From Stappia sp. ES.058 (GTDB lineage: Bacteria > Pseudomonadota > Alphaproteobacteria > Rhizobiales > Stappiaceae), in assembly GCF_900105595.1 (NCBI RefSeq), contig NZ_LT629784.1, positions 2,666,001 through 2,730,000 on the forward strand: a DNA stretch of 64,000 nt, in the 5' to 3' direction. Under the pieces are notes generated by a model. That model was not told where the DNA came from. It did no database searches and was given only the letters and a program-made list of their open reading frames with translations. Below, in pieces: positions 33,962 through 43,616 of this stretch. Position 1 is the first letter of the stretch. Each line of letters starts with the position of its first letter. The position numbers and the translations under genes were made by a program.

Positions 33962-34027
33962 AGGCCCCCAACCGGTGCAAGCCGGCGGGAAATGAGGACG
34001 TCAAACGACCATTGGGAGGAAACTGAC

Positions 34028-35044
34028 ATGCTACGCAAACTGATGCTTGCCGGAACGGTGATGGGCGCCGTGGCAGCCACACCGGCGCTGGCCGCCGACA
34101 TGAATGCCTGCATCATCACCAAGACGGACACCAATCCGTTCTTCGTGAAGATGAAGGAAGGCGCCACCTCCAAGGCGGAAGAACTCGGCATCACGCTGAA
34201 ATCCTATGCGGGGCGCATCGACGGCGATCACGATGCCCAGGTCGCGGCGATCGAAACCTGCATCGCCGATGGCGCCAAGGGCATTCTGCTCACCCCGTCC
34301 GACACAAAGGCCATCGTCGACAGTGTCAAGCAGGCCCGCGACGCCGGCATTCTGGTGATCGCCCTCGACACGCCGCTGGAGCCGATCGACGCGGCCGACG
34401 CGACGTTTGCCACCGACAACTTCAAGGCCGGCGAACTTGCCGGCCAGTGGGCCGCGGCCTCGCTTGGCGACGAAGCGGCAAACGCCCGCATCGCCATGCT
34501 TGACCTGGCGGTCAGCCAGCCCTCGGTCGGCGTATTGCGCGACCAGGGGTTCATGACCGGTTTCGGCATCGACGTGAAGGACCCGAACCGCTGGGGTGAC
34601 GAGGACGACCCGCGCATCGTCGGCCACGATGTGACGGCCGGCAACGAGGAGGGCGGACGCACCGCCATGGAAAATCTCCTGACCAAGGACCCGACGATCA
34701 ACGTGGTCTACACGATCAACGAACCGGCGGCCGCCGGTGCCTACGAGGCGCTGAAAGCCATGGGTCGCGAGAACGACGTTTTGATCGTCTCCGTCGACGG
34801 CGGTTGCCCTGGCGTCAAGAATGTCGCCGACGGCGTGATCGGGGCGACATCGCAGCAGTATCCGCTGCTGATGGCCTCGCTGGGCATCGAGGCGATCAAG
34901 GCCTATGCGGATACCGGCAAGAAGCCCGAGCCGACGCCCGGCAAATCCTTCTTCGATACCGGTGTGGCGCTTGTGACCGACAAGCCGGTGGAGGGCGTTC
35001 CCTCCATCGACACCGGGGAAGGTCTGGACAAGTGCTGGGGCTGA
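34028..35044 (+). CDS. frcB: Fructose ABC transporter substrate-binding protein
   Basis: Periplasmic sugar-binding protein of 338 residues of the ribose/fructose (Peripla_BP_4) class. The signal peptide is cleaved near [12 protein letters not shown]. The mature protein has [14 protein letters not shown] at the first strand, [15 protein letters not shown], and the hinge region [14 protein letters not shown]. The ATG at 34028 follows GGGAGGAAA. Synteny with permease, ATPase and kinase matches FrcB. Two hairpins after the stop codon would favour higher expression of this subunit than of the membrane parts. Confidence 0.9.
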   Translation: MLRKLMLAGTVMGAVAATPALAADMNACIITKTDTNPFFVKMKEGATSKAEELGITLKSYAGRIDGDHDAQVAAIETCIADGAKGILLTPSDTKAIVDSVKQARDAGILVIALDTPLEPIDAADATFATDNFKAGELAGQWAAASLGDEAANARIAMLDLAVSQPSVGVLRDQGFMTGFGIDVKDPNRWGDEDDPRIVGHDVTAGNEEGGRTAMENLLTKDPTINVVYTINEPAAAGAYEALKAMGRENDVLIVSVDGGCPGVKNVADGVIGATSQQYPLLMASLGIEAIKAYADTGKKPEPTPGKSFFDTGVALVTDKPVEGVPSIDTGEGLDKCWG

Positions 35045-35063
35045 GCCGCCTCGCGCGCTACTA

Positions 35064-35106
35064 GCCCGGAACCCGGGCAAACGCGGGGCGGTCATGCCGC
35101 CCCGCG
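35064..35106 (+). repeat. Two intercistronic hairpins after frcB
   Basis: Hairpin 1: GCCCGG-AAC-CCGGGC (35064-35078). Hairpin 2: CGCGGGGCGG-TCATG-CCGCCCCGCG, perfect 10-bp stem (35082-35106). Such structures between a binding-protein gene and its permease usually protect the upstream mRNA from 3' decay or attenuate readthrough. Confidence 0.65.
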
Positions 35107-35153
35107 GACCAAAGAAGAAACGCCGAAAAACCGGCGGTCTTGGGGAGGACATC

Positions 35154-36230
35154 ATGAGCGAAGCGGACCCGCGCGACGCGAGACACGATGAAGAGGCACT
35201 TGCCGTCGGGACCGGCGACATCGCCGCCTTTGACGGGCACCGGCCCACGTTTCTCGGCTCAATCCAGCACAAACTGCATGCACGACCCGAGTTCGTGCCG
35301 CTGATCGTGTTGATCATTTCAGTTGCGATCTTCGGCATCGTACTCGGCTCGAAGTTCTTTTCGCCCTTCGCCCTCACCTTGATCCTGCAACAGGTCGCCA
35401 TCGTCGGCATTGTCGGCTGCGCCCAGTCGCTTGTGATCCTGACTGCCGGCATCGACCTATCGGTCGGCGCGATCATGGTTCTGTCGTCCGTGGTGATGGG
35501 GCAGTTCACGTTTCGCTACGGCCTGCCACCGGAAATCGCGGTCCTGTGCGGGCTCGCCTGCGGCGCGCTGTGCGGCATGATCAACGGCATGCTGGTCGCG
35601 CTGATGCGCCTGCCGCCCTTCATCGTGACGCTCGGGATGTGGCAAATCGTGCTCGCCACCAATTTCCTGTTTTCCGCAAACGAGACCATCCGCAGCCAGG
35701 ACATCGAGGCACAGGCCCCGATCCTTCAGTTTTTCGGAGAGAGATTCAACATTGGCGGCGCCGTCATCACCTATGGTGTGATCGCTCTGTTCGTCCTGGT
35801 GCTGATCCTGAACTACGCGCTCAACCACACCGCCTGGGGGCGGCATGTGATGGCGATCGGCGACGACCCCGACGCTGCGGAATTGGCCGGCGTGCGCGTC
35901 GCGCGGATGCGGATCTCCGTCTATACGCTCGCCGGACTGATCTGCGCCCTCGCCGGCTGGGTGATGATCGGCCGGCTCGGATCGGTCTCGCCGACAACCG
36001 GTCAGTTCACCAATATCGAATCCATAACCGCCGTGGTGATTGGCGGCATCTCGCTGTTCGGCGGACGCGGATCCGTGCTCGGCATGCTCTTCGGCGCCCT
36101 GATCGTCGGCGTGTTCTCGCTTGGCCTCAGGCTCGTCGGCACCGACCCGCAGTGGACCTATCTTCTCATCGGCATGCTGATCATTGCAGCCGTTGCCATC
36201 GACCAATGGATCCGAAAGGTGGCCGCATGA
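35154..36230 (+). CDS. frcC: Fructose ABC transporter permease
   Basis: Inner-membrane permease of the RbsC/FrcC class (BPD_transp_2), 358 residues. A cytoplasmic N-terminal stretch of about 45 polar residues comes first, then eight to ten helices with the conserved LTAGIDLSVGAIMVLSSVVMG loop and FTNIESITAVVIGGISLFGG. GGGGAGGACATC precedes the ATG at 35154. The stop codon overlaps the frcA start by 4 bases. Confidence 0.92.
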   Translation: MSEADPRDARHDEEALAVGTGDIAAFDGHRPTFLGSIQHKLHARPEFVPLIVLIISVAIFGIVLGSKFFSPFALTLILQQVAIVGIVGCAQSLVILTAGIDLSVGAIMVLSSVVMGQFTFRYGLPPEIAVLCGLACGALCGMINGMLVALMRLPPFIVTLGMWQIVLATNFLFSANETIRSQDIEAQAPILQFFGERFNIGGAVITYGVIALFVLVLILNYALNHTAWGRHVMAIGDDPDAAELAGVRVARMRISVYTLAGLICALAGWVMIGRLGSVSPTTGQFTNIESITAVVIGGISLFGGRGSVLGMLFGALIVGVFSLGLRLVGTDPQWTYLLIGMLIIAAVAIDQWIRKVAA

Positions 36231-37009
36231 CCCGCGAACCCATCCTCACAGCCCGTGGCCTGATCAAGCGCTACGGACGCGTCGTCGCCCTCGATCGCAC
36301 CGACTTCGACCTCTATCCGGGCGAAGTGCTTGCCGTGATCGGCGACAATGGCGCGGGCAAGTCGACCCTGATCAAGGCAATCTCCGGCGCGGTTACCCCG
36401 GACGCCGGGGAAATCCGGCTGGACGGCAGACCGGTGAATTTTTCCTCGCCGATGCAGGCCCGCGACGCCGGCATCGAGACGGTCTACCAGAACCTTGCCC
36501 TGTCTCCGGCCCTGTCGATCGCCGACAATCTGTTCATGGGCCGCGAGTTGCGCGCGCCGGGCCTTATGGGCAAGCTGTTTCGCAAGCTCGACCGAAAAGA
36601 GATGGAACGCATTGCCCGCGACAAGCTCTCCGAGCTTGGCCTGATGACCATCCAGAACATCAACCAGGCGGTCGAGACGCTGTCGGGCGGTCAGCGCCAG
36701 GGCGTCGCGGTGGCGCGTGCCGCAGCCTTCGGCTCCAAGGTGGTGATCATGGACGAACCCACAGCCGCACTCGGCGTCAAGGAAAGCCGGCGCGTGCTGG
36801 AACTGATCCGCGACGTGAAGGCGCGCGGCCTGCCGATCGTGCTGATCTCGCACAACATGCCGCATGTCTTCGAGGTTGCGGATCGCATTCACATCCACCG
36901 GCTCGGGCGCCGGATCGCCGTGATCAAGCCGTCCGATTATTCCATGTCGGACGCGGTCGCGATCATGACCGGCGCGATGGCGCCGCCTGACGCCTCGGCG
37001 GCAGCGTGA
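36227..37009 (+). CDS. frcA: Fructose ABC transporter ATP-binding protein
   Basis: Single-domain sugar ABC ATPase of 260 residues, unlike the double-domain RbsA type. Visible motifs are Walker A GDNGAGKST (about 38-46), Q-loop TVYQNLALSP, signature LSGGQRQGVAVARA, Walker B KVVIMDEPTAALG, and the switch histidine in LISHNM. The single-domain form is characteristic of FrcA. Its ATG overlaps the frcC stop (ATGA). Confidence 0.92.
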   Translation: MTREPILTARGLIKRYGRVVALDRTDFDLYPGEVLAVIGDNGAGKSTLIKAISGAVTPDAGEIRLDGRPVNFSSPMQARDAGIETVYQNLALSPALSIADNLFMGRELRAPGLMGKLFRKLDRKEMERIARDKLSELGLMTIQNINQAVETLSGGQRQGVAVARAAAFGSKVVIMDEPTAALGVKESRRVLELIRDVKARGLPIVLISHNMPHVFEVADRIHIHRLGRRIAVIKPSDYSMSDAVAIMTGAMAPPDASAAA

Positions 37010-37026
37010 ACGGACGGAACCGACCC

Positions 37027-37971
37027 ATGATCCTCGTCTGCGGCGAAGCGCTGTTCGACCTTTTCGCAGATGAAACGTCGGACCGGTTGACGTTCGACGC
37101 CCGCATCGGCGGATCGCCGTTCAACGTGGCGGTCGGCCTTGCGCGTCTCGGAACGCCGGCCGCCTTCTTCGGCGCCCTGTCGCACGATCTGTTCGGCCAG
37201 CGGCTGCGCAGGGCGCTCGCTGCGGAAGGCGTCGACCTGTCGTTCGCGCTTGGGACGGACGCGCTCACCACATTGAGCATCGTCGGTCTCGACGACACCG
37301 GCAGCCCCGCCTACGGCTTCTACGGCAAGGATGCGGCCGACCGTCAAATTCGCAAGAGCGACCTGCCGGACTTGCCGGACAGCATCGACACCATCCAGAT
37401 CGGCTCCTACGCGACCCTGGTCTCTCCGGTCGGCGACAGCCTGCTGGCGCTGGCCGTGCGCGAGCACGGACGACGGCTGATTGCCTATGATCCGAACGTG
37501 CGCCCCACGGTCGTTGCCGACATGAGCGCCTGGAGAGAGCGGTTCGCGGACCTCCTGCCGCATGTCGACCTGCTCAAGATCAGCCTGGAGGATCTGGAGC
37601 TGATGTTTCCAGGCAACGATCCGCAGACGCTCGCCGAGACCTGGCTGGCACAGGGGCCGGCGCTCGTGATCGTGACGCGCGGCGGAGACGGAGCCACAGC
37701 CTTTACCGCGCGCCATCGCGTCGAGGTCGCGGGCGACGCTGTCGCGCTCGTGGATACGGTCGGCGCCGGGGACACCTTCCAGGCCGCGATCCTCGCCCGT
37801 CTTGGAGAAACCTGCGGCCGTCGTCGTTCAGCCCTTGAGCGCCTTGGCGACACGGATATGCTGGGCCTGCTGCGCTTCGCCGCGCGCGCCGCCGCGCTCA
37901 CCTGCTCCCGACGCGGCGCGGACCTGCCCCGCCGCGCCGAACTCGGTCGCTCCGATATCGCCGTCAGCTGA
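37027..37971 (+). CDS. frcK: PfkB-family fructokinase
   Basis: Carbohydrate kinase of 314 residues that would phosphorylate incoming fructose to fructose 6-phosphate. The N-terminal sugar site has MILVCGEALFDLF and GGSPFNVAVGLARLG; the C-terminal PfkB signature DTVGAGDTFQAAILA carries the catalytic Asp. A GTG at 37006 overlaps the frcA stop, but ATG at 37027 gives the standard family N-terminus after GGACGGAAC. It is the last of the frcBCAK genes, 10 bases before zwf. Confidence 0.88.
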   Translation: MILVCGEALFDLFADETSDRLTFDARIGGSPFNVAVGLARLGTPAAFFGALSHDLFGQRLRRALAAEGVDLSFALGTDALTTLSIVGLDDTGSPAYGFYGKDAADRQIRKSDLPDLPDSIDTIQIGSYATLVSPVGDSLLALAVREHGRRLIAYDPNVRPTVVADMSAWRERFADLLPHVDLLKISLEDLELMFPGNDPQTLAETWLAQGPALVIVTRGGDGATAFTARHRVEVAGDAVALVDTVGAGDTFQAAILARLGETCGRRRSALERLGDTDMLGLLRFAARAAALTCSRRGADLPRRAELGRSDIAVS

Positions 37972-37981
37972 AAGGACTTTC

Positions 37982-39454
37982 ATGGTCGCCCGCGTCATCG
38001 AAGTCGATCCGTTCGATCTCATCGTGTTCGGAGCAACGGGAGATCTTGCCCACCGCAAGCTTCTCCCCGCGCTTTATCACCGCGATCTCGACGGACAGAT
38101 CCCGGAGGACGCGCGGATCATCGCCTGTTCACGCCGCGACATGAGCGACGAGCAGTATCGCACTTTCGCAGACGAAGCCGTGCGCGAACATGTCAACGAC
38201 GTGGAAGCCCCCGCGCTGGAGCGGTTTCTTGCAAGGCTGAGCTATATCGCCGTCGACGCGGCGGGAACACGCGGATGGCCGGAACTCGCCGAACGCCTGA
38301 AGGGCCGCGAGGAGGTGGTGCGCGCCTTCTATCTGGCCGTCGCACCGGATTTCTTCGGCACCATCTGCGAACGGATCGGCGACCACGGCCTGACCACGGA
38401 TCTTGCCCGCGTCGTGATCGAAAAGCCGATCGGCAAGGATGGTGCCTCGGCGCGCGCGCTGAATGCGGCGATCGGCGAGGTGTTCCGCGAGGATCAGATC
38501 TTCCGCATCGATCACTACCTCGGCAAGGAAACCGTGCAAAACCTGATGGCGCTGCGCTTCGGCAACGCGCTGTTCGAGCCGCTGTGGAACGCGGCCCATA
38601 TTGACCATGTGCAGATCACGGTCGCGGAATCGCTCGGTGTGGAGGGACGCGCGGGGTATTACGACACGGCCGGCGCCATGCGCGACATGGTGCAGAATCA
38701 CATCCTCCAGCTTTTGTGTCTCGTGGCGATGGAACCACCGGAATCCATGAACGCCGATTCCGTGCGAGACGAGAAACTCAAGGTTCTCAAGGCGCTGAAG
38801 CAGATGGACGCCGAAATGGCAAGCAAGGCGACCGTGCGCGGCCAGTACCGCGCGGGCGCGTCGGCCGGCGGCGCGGTGCGCGGCTACCTGGAGGAGCTCG
38901 ACGATCCGACCTCGCAGACGGAAACCTTTGTCGCGATCAAGGCGGAAATCGCCAACTGGCGATGGGCCAACGTGCCCTTCTACCTGCGCACCGGCAAGAG
39001 GCTGGCGGCGCGGGTCTCGGAAATCGTGGTGCAGTTCCGCCCCATTCCCCACTCCATCTTCGAAACCGAAGCCGGCGAGATTTCCTCCAACCGCCTTGTG
39101 ATCCGCCTGCAGCCCGACGAGGGCGTGCGCATGCAGATCATGATCAAGGACCCCGGACCCGGCGGCATGCGGCTCAGACAGGTGCCGCTCGACATGTCGT
39201 TTGCCACCGCCTTCAAGGTGCGCAATCCCGATGCCTACGAGCGGCTGATCATGGATGTGATCCGCGGCAACCAGACGCTGTTCATGCGCCGCGACGAGGT
39301 GGAGGCGGCCTGGGCCTGGGTCGACCCGATCCTTGAGGACTGGGCGACGCTGAAGGACCTGCCGAAGGGCTACACCTCCGGCACCTGGGGGCCGTCGGCG
39401 GCGATCGCCCTGATCGAGCGCGACGGCCGCACATGGTTCGAAGACCTGATGTAG
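37982..39454 (+). CDS. zwf: Glucose-6-phosphate dehydrogenase
   Basis: Oxidises glucose 6-phosphate to 6-phosphogluconolactone with NAD(P)+. The 490-residue protein has the dinucleotide site [15 protein letters not shown] (17-31), the substrate signature RIDHYLGKE (175-183) and EKPIGKD (148-153). AAAGGA sits 5 bases before the ATG at 37982. It follows frcK by 10 bases and is probably in the same transcript. In related rhizobia pgl normally follows; here the next gene is edd. Confidence 0.95.
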   Translation: MVARVIEVDPFDLIVFGATGDLAHRKLLPALYHRDLDGQIPEDARIIACSRRDMSDEQYRTFADEAVREHVNDVEAPALERFLARLSYIAVDAAGTRGWPELAERLKGREEVVRAFYLAVAPDFFGTICERIGDHGLTTDLARVVIEKPIGKDGASARALNAAIGEVFREDQIFRIDHYLGKETVQNLMALRFGNALFEPLWNAAHIDHVQITVAESLGVEGRAGYYDTAGAMRDMVQNHILQLLCLVAMEPPESMNADSVRDEKLKVLKALKQMDAEMASKATVRGQYRAGASAGGAVRGYLEELDDPTSQTETFVAIKAEIANWRWANVPFYLRTGKRLAARVSEIVVQFRPIPHSIFETEAGEISSNRLVIRLQPDEGVRMQIMIKDPGPGGMRLRQVPLDMSFATAFKVRNPDAYERLIMDVIRGNQTLFMRRDEVEAAWAWVDPILEDWATLKDLPKGYTSGTWGPSAAIALIERDGRTWFEDLM

Positions 39455-39505
39455 GACCGCACCGGATACAACAATGATCGACGGGCTTAACCGTTGAACC
39501 CGAAA

Positions 39506-39519
39506 TTAAATCGATTTAA
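39506..39519. promoter_or_regulatory. Perfect palindrome TTAAATCGATTTAA upstream of edd
   Basis: A 14-base perfect palindrome with a central CG, about 100 bases before the edd start and 51 bases after zwf. Palindromes with this central CG are typical of LacI-family sugar regulators. This suggests edd-eda have their own promoter and a regulator not encoded in the window. Confidence 0.6.
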
Positions 39520-39617
39520 ACGTGGAGCCGAGCGTTTGGAACGCCCCACCGGTTTCACCGAAGCCGCCGCATGCTCCCGACATGCCGGCGGCGCGTGTTG
39601 AAAGGATGGACCAAGCC

Positions 39618-41438
39618 ATGACCGTGCATTCCACCATTGCAGACGTCACTGCCCGCATCGAGGAGCGCAGCCGCGCCAGCCGCGCGCACTATCTGGAGCG
39701 CATCCGCGCTGCCGGCGAAGCAGGCCCGAAGCGCGGCACACTGTCCTGCGGAAACCTGGCGCACGGCTTCGCCGCCTGCGGGCTCACCGACAAGGAGCGG
39801 CTCGCCGGCGACGTCGTCCCGAACCTCGGCATCATCACCGCCTACAACGACATGCTGTCCGCGCATCAGCCATTCGAGCGCTTTCCCGAACTGATCCGCG
39901 AGGCGGCGCGCGAGGCCGGCGGGGTGGCGCAGGTCGCCGGCGGCGTCCCGGCGATGTGCGACGGCGTCACCCAGGGCCAGACCGGTATGGAACTGTCGCT
40001 GTTTTCGCGCGACGTCATCGCCATGGCGACCGCCGTCGGCCTGTCGCACCAGATGTTCGACGCCGCCGTCTATCTCGGCATTTGCGACAAGATCGTTCCG
40101 GGCCTGATGATTGCGGCGCTTTCCTTCGGCCATCTGCCGGCAGTCTTCCTGCCGGCGGGGCCGATGCCGTCCGGACTTCCAAACGACGAGAAGGCCAAGA
40201 CCCGCCAACTCTACGCCGAAGGCAAGATCGGCCGCGCGGAGCTGCTGGAATCGGAGAGCAAGTCCTACCACAGTCCCGGCACCTGCACCTTTTACGGCAC
40301 CGCGAACTCCAACCAGATGCTGATGGAAATCATGGGGCTCCATCTGCCCGGTGCGAGTTTCGTCAATCCCGATACCCCGCTGCGCGACGCCCTGACCCGA
40401 GAGGGCGCCAAGCGCGCGCTCGCGCTCTCCGCGCTTGGCAACAACTACACGCCCATCGGCGAGATGATCGACGCCCGCGCCATCGTCAACGGCGTCGTCG
40501 GCCTGCACGCGACCGGCGGCTCGACGAACCACACGCTGCATCTTGTCGCCATGGCCAATGCGGCCGGGATCAAACTCACCTGGGGCGATATCTCGCAACT
40601 TTCCGACATCATTCCGCTGATCGCACGCATCTACCCCAACGGACTGGCCGACGTGAATCATTTCCAGGCCGCCGGCGGCATGGGCTACATGATCGGCGAG
40701 CTGTTGTCGGAAGGCCTGCTGCATGAAGACGTCAGGACCGTGAACGGTACCGGCCTTTCAGGCTATGCGGTCGAGGCGAAACTCGCCGGGGACGGCACGG
40801 TTGTCTGGGAATCGGCCGAAAAGACCAGCGCCGACCCCAAGGTTCTGTCCACCGTCAAGGAGCCGTTCCAGCCGAACGGTGGGCTGAAAATGCTCGACGG
40901 CAATATCGGCCGGGCGGTCATCAAGGTGTCGGCGGTCAAGCCCGAACGCCGCGTGATCGAGGCGCGGGCACGCGTCTTCACTTCGCAACAGGCCGTGATC
41001 GACGCCTTCAAGGCAGGCGAGTTGACCGAGGATTTCGTCGCCGTGCTGCCGTTCCAGGGTCCGCGCGCCTGCGGCATGCCGGAACTGCACCAGCTCACCC
41101 CGACGCTCGGCGTGCTCCAGGATCGCGGGCTCAAGGTGGCGCTCGTAACCGACGGGCGCATGTCGGGCGCCTCCGGCAAGGTGCCGGCGGCGATCCACGT
41201 CACGCCGGAGGCCGTCACCGGCGGGCCGATCGCGAAGGTCCGCGACGGCGACCTGCTGCGCATCGATGCGGAGACCGGTCGCCTCGAGGTTCTGGTCGAT
41301 GCGGCCGAGTTTGAGGCCCGTCCGGCCGCAACCGCAGACCTCTCCGCCCATCAGCAGGGCGTCGGACGCGATCTCTTCGCCGCCTTCCGTGCTGCCGCCG
41401 GCCCCGCCGACGAGGGCGCGCATGTTTTCGGCGCCTGA
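39618..41438 (+). CDS. edd: Phosphogluconate dehydratase
   Basis: Iron-sulfur dehydratase of the IlvD/Edd family, 606 residues from the chosen ATG, the usual Edd length. It converts 6-phosphogluconate to 2-keto-3-deoxy-6-phosphogluconate, the committed Entner-Doudoroff step. Cluster-region cysteines appear in [13 protein letters not shown] and GICDKIVPG; the C-terminal half has [20 protein letters not shown]. Alternative starts at 39606 and at a GTG at 39522 lack better signals. It is followed by eda after 24 bases. Confidence 0.94.
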   Translation: MTVHSTIADVTARIEERSRASRAHYLERIRAAGEAGPKRGTLSCGNLAHGFAACGLTDKERLAGDVVPNLGIITAYNDMLSAHQPFERFPELIREAAREAGGVAQVAGGVPAMCDGVTQGQTGMELSLFSRDVIAMATAVGLSHQMFDAAVYLGICDKIVPGLMIAALSFGHLPAVFLPAGPMPSGLPNDEKAKTRQLYAEGKIGRAELLESESKSYHSPGTCTFYGTANSNQMLMEIMGLHLPGASFVNPDTPLRDALTREGAKRALALSALGNNYTPIGEMIDARAIVNGVVGLHATGGSTNHTLHLVAMANAAGIKLTWGDISQLSDIIPLIARIYPNGLADVNHFQAAGGMGYMIGELLSEGLLHEDVRTVNGTGLSGYAVEAKLAGDGTVVWESAEKTSADPKVLSTVKEPFQPNGGLKMLDGNIGRAVIKVSAVKPERRVIEARARVFTSQQAVIDAFKAGELTEDFVAVLPFQGPRACGMPELHQLTPTLGVLQDRGLKVALVTDGRMSGASGKVPAAIHVTPEAVTGGPIAKVRDGDLLRIDAETGRLEVLVDAAEFEARPAATADLSAHQQGVGRDLFAAFRAAAGPADEGAHVFGA

Positions 41439-41462
41439 CGCGCCTTTTCCAACACGGAGCCG

Positions 41463-42101
41463 ATGATGACGCAAGACACCGCCAAGCTCGACATTGTGAT
41501 GCAGGCCGCCCCCGTGATCCCCGTGCTGGTTGTTGAGGATCCCGCAAGGGCCGTGCCGATGGCACAGGCGCTGGTGCGCGGGGGATTGCCGGCGATCGAG
41601 ATCACACTGCGTACGCCGAATGCGCTGGAGGCGATCCGCGCCGTGGCCGACGAGGTCGAGGGTGCCATCGTCGGCGCCGGCACCGTTCTGGACGCAGCGC
41701 AGTATGAGGCCGCCGTCGCGGCCGGATCGCGCTTCATCGTCTCCCCCGGCGCGACCGACCGGCTGCTTTCGGCGGCAGCCGACCACGATGTCCCCCTGCT
41801 GCCGGGCGCGGCCACCGCATCGGAGGTGATGCACCTGCTGGAGGCCGGCTATACGCGCCTGAAACTCTTTCCCGCCGAAGCCGTCGGCGGCCTCGCCCTG
41901 CTGAAATCGCTCGGCGCGCCGCTGCCGGCCGCAAAATTCTGCCCGACCGGCGGCATCACGCTGCAAAGCGCGCCGGACTATCTGGCGCTGTCCAACGTCG
42001 CCTGCGTCGGCGGCTCCTGGATCGCGGACGCCAGGTCGATCGCCGACGAGGACTGGGACGGAATAGAGCGCCGCGCGCGCGAGGCGGCGGGCCTCACCTG
42101 A
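41463..42101 (+). CDS. eda: KDPG aldolase
   Basis: 2-keto-3-deoxy-6-phosphogluconate aldolase, 212 residues, splitting KDPG into pyruvate and glyceraldehyde 3-phosphate. The Schiff-base lysine is K134 in LKLFPAE; E46 in AIEITLRTP is the acid/base residue, and CPTGGI forms the phosphate site. Two adjacent ATGs (41463 and 41466) follow GGAGCCG; either may be used. Operon with edd. Confidence 0.95.
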   Translation: MMTQDTAKLDIVMQAAPVIPVLVVEDPARAVPMAQALVRGGLPAIEITLRTPNALEAIRAVADEVEGAIVGAGTVLDAAQYEAAVAAGSRFIVSPGATDRLLSAAADHDVPLLPGAATASEVMHLLEAGYTRLKLFPAEAVGGLALLKSLGAPLPAAKFCPTGGITLQSAPDYLALSNVACVGGSWIADARSIADEDWDGIERRAREAAGLT

Positions 42102-42226
42102 TCGAGAGTTGCCGCCCCCGAAAAAGGATCGGCACAAGCCGTGTTTCCCATCTTGTGCGAACGCCAGACCCCTCCCATCTGCCCTGAGCGCGGGGATCAT
42201 GCCCGTGCTCATCAAGGGTCACGGCC

Positions 42227-42520
42227 ATGCCGGGCTCGGTTCAGCTGTTTCAGTCTCCGGTTCCCGCGAACATCAAACGGCCCGGAGTTGTCTTCTTTCT
42301 CATTCTCATCTCTACCGTGGTCCTGTTCGCTGCCGAAATCGCGGTTATGGCGCTTGGCACCATCTGGGCGCTGAGCGGCTTTCTCGCCCTCGGCCCGATC
42401 GGGACCGCAGCTGTTGCCGCCCCGCTCGTTCCAGCCGCACTCTATTGCATCGCAAAGCTCGCGGTGATGGCCTACGAGGGCGAATATGACCTCCTGTCGG
42501 ACGAACCGACGGACGCTTGA
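42227..42520 (+). CDS. Small two-helix membrane protein of unknown function
   Basis: Predicted 97-residue protein with two hydrophobic segments (about 20-44 and 50-80) separated by a short turn, and an acidic C-terminus LLSDEPTDA. AAGGGTCAC precedes the ATG. I do not recognise a family. Its reality is supported by a plausible hydrophobic pattern, ribosome binding site and strand agreement with neighbours, not by homology I can cite. Confidence 0.6.
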   Translation: MPGSVQLFQSPVPANIKRPGVVFFLILISTVVLFAAEIAVMALGTIWALSGFLALGPIGTAAVAAPLVPAALYCIAKLAVMAYEGEYDLLSDEPTDA

Positions 42521-42643
42521 CCCTGGCGACGACCTCTAAGTCACAGCCTTGCAACCCGCCCGTGCGCGCACCGCTGCCGCGCGGCGCAGTTTTCTCTCGC
42601 GCTCCGTTCGGTTTCGAAACCCGACGGTGAAGGACAGGATCAT

Positions 42644-43570
42644 ATGCTCATTGACATCGGCTTCATCGCCCTCGGTCTTGTGCTTCTGTTTGCGGGCGGA
42701 GACACGCTTGTGCGCGGCGCGGTCTCCCTCGCCGTCCGGTTTCGCATGTCGCCGCTGCTGATCGGCCTGACTGTGGTCGGCTTTGGAACGTCCATGCCGG
42801 AACTTCTGGTTTCGCTACAGGCGGCCTTCGCCGGCGTGCCTGACATCGCAGTGGGCAATGTCGTCGGATCGAACACCGCCAACGTCCTTTTGATCCTTGG
42901 CCTTGCCATGCTGATCTCTCCCATGCCGACCCGCATCGCCGGCCTCGGGCGCGATCTCTCGGTGATGCTGGCCAGCGCGCTTGCCCTTGCGGTCGTGTCA
43001 TGGACGGGAACGCTCTCGGCGCCGACCGGCCTTGCATTCCTGGCAGCGCTGGCCGCCTATCTGACCTTCAGCGCTTTCACCAGTCGCAACCCAACTCCCG
43101 AGCTTTCGGGCGAGACGGTGCGACCGGTCATCTGGAAGGCGTTGGCGTTCGCCCTCGGCGGTCTGGCGGCCTTGATGCTGGGCGCGGATTTCCTGGTGGA
43201 CGGCGCAACCCGGATCGCCAGGACCCTCGGACTGTCCGACGCGGCGATCGGCTTGACCGTGGTGGCCGTCGGCACGAGCCTTCCCGAACTCGCGACGTCC
43301 ATTGCCGCCGCCATCCGTCGCCAACCGGAAATCGCCATCGGCAATGTGGTGGGTTCGAATATCTTCAACAATCTGGGCATTCTCGGCATCACCGCGGCAG
43401 TGGCTCCGATCTCGATCGCAAGCGAGATCGCCGCATTCGACATTCCGGTCATGCTCGCGGCATCGCTCGCCCTTGCCATACTGTTGGTTTCCATGCGCAG
43501 GATCCCGCGCAGCGTCGGCCTCGCGCTTCTGGTCGCTTATGGCTGGTACTGCGCCATGTTGCTGGCCTAA
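42644..43570 (+). CDS. Calcium/sodium antiporter, YrbG-like (CaCA family)
   Basis: Ten-helix cation exchanger of 308 residues with the two inverted alpha repeats of the family. Repeat 1 has [13 protein letters not shown] and [13 protein letters not shown]; repeat 2 has [13 protein letters not shown] and [13 protein letters not shown]. The Glu in each SMPEL/SLPEL motif coordinates the ion. It probably exports Ca2+ (or another cation) against Na+ or H+. It sits between eda and pgi, with only 46 bases to pgi. Confidence 0.92.
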   Translation: MLIDIGFIALGLVLLFAGGDTLVRGAVSLAVRFRMSPLLIGLTVVGFGTSMPELLVSLQAAFAGVPDIAVGNVVGSNTANVLLILGLAMLISPMPTRIAGLGRDLSVMLASALALAVVSWTGTLSAPTGLAFLAALAAYLTFSAFTSRNPTPELSGETVRPVIWKALAFALGGLAALMLGADFLVDGATRIARTLGLSDAAIGLTVVAVGTSLPELATSIAAAIRRQPEIAIGNVVGSNIFNNLGILGITAAVAPISIASEIAAFDIPVMLAASLALAILLVSMRRIPRSVGLALLVAYGWYCAMLLA

Positions 43571-43616
43571 GGTCTCCTGCCGGCAAGGCATTTTCGTTTG
43601 GGGGAGGAGATCACGA

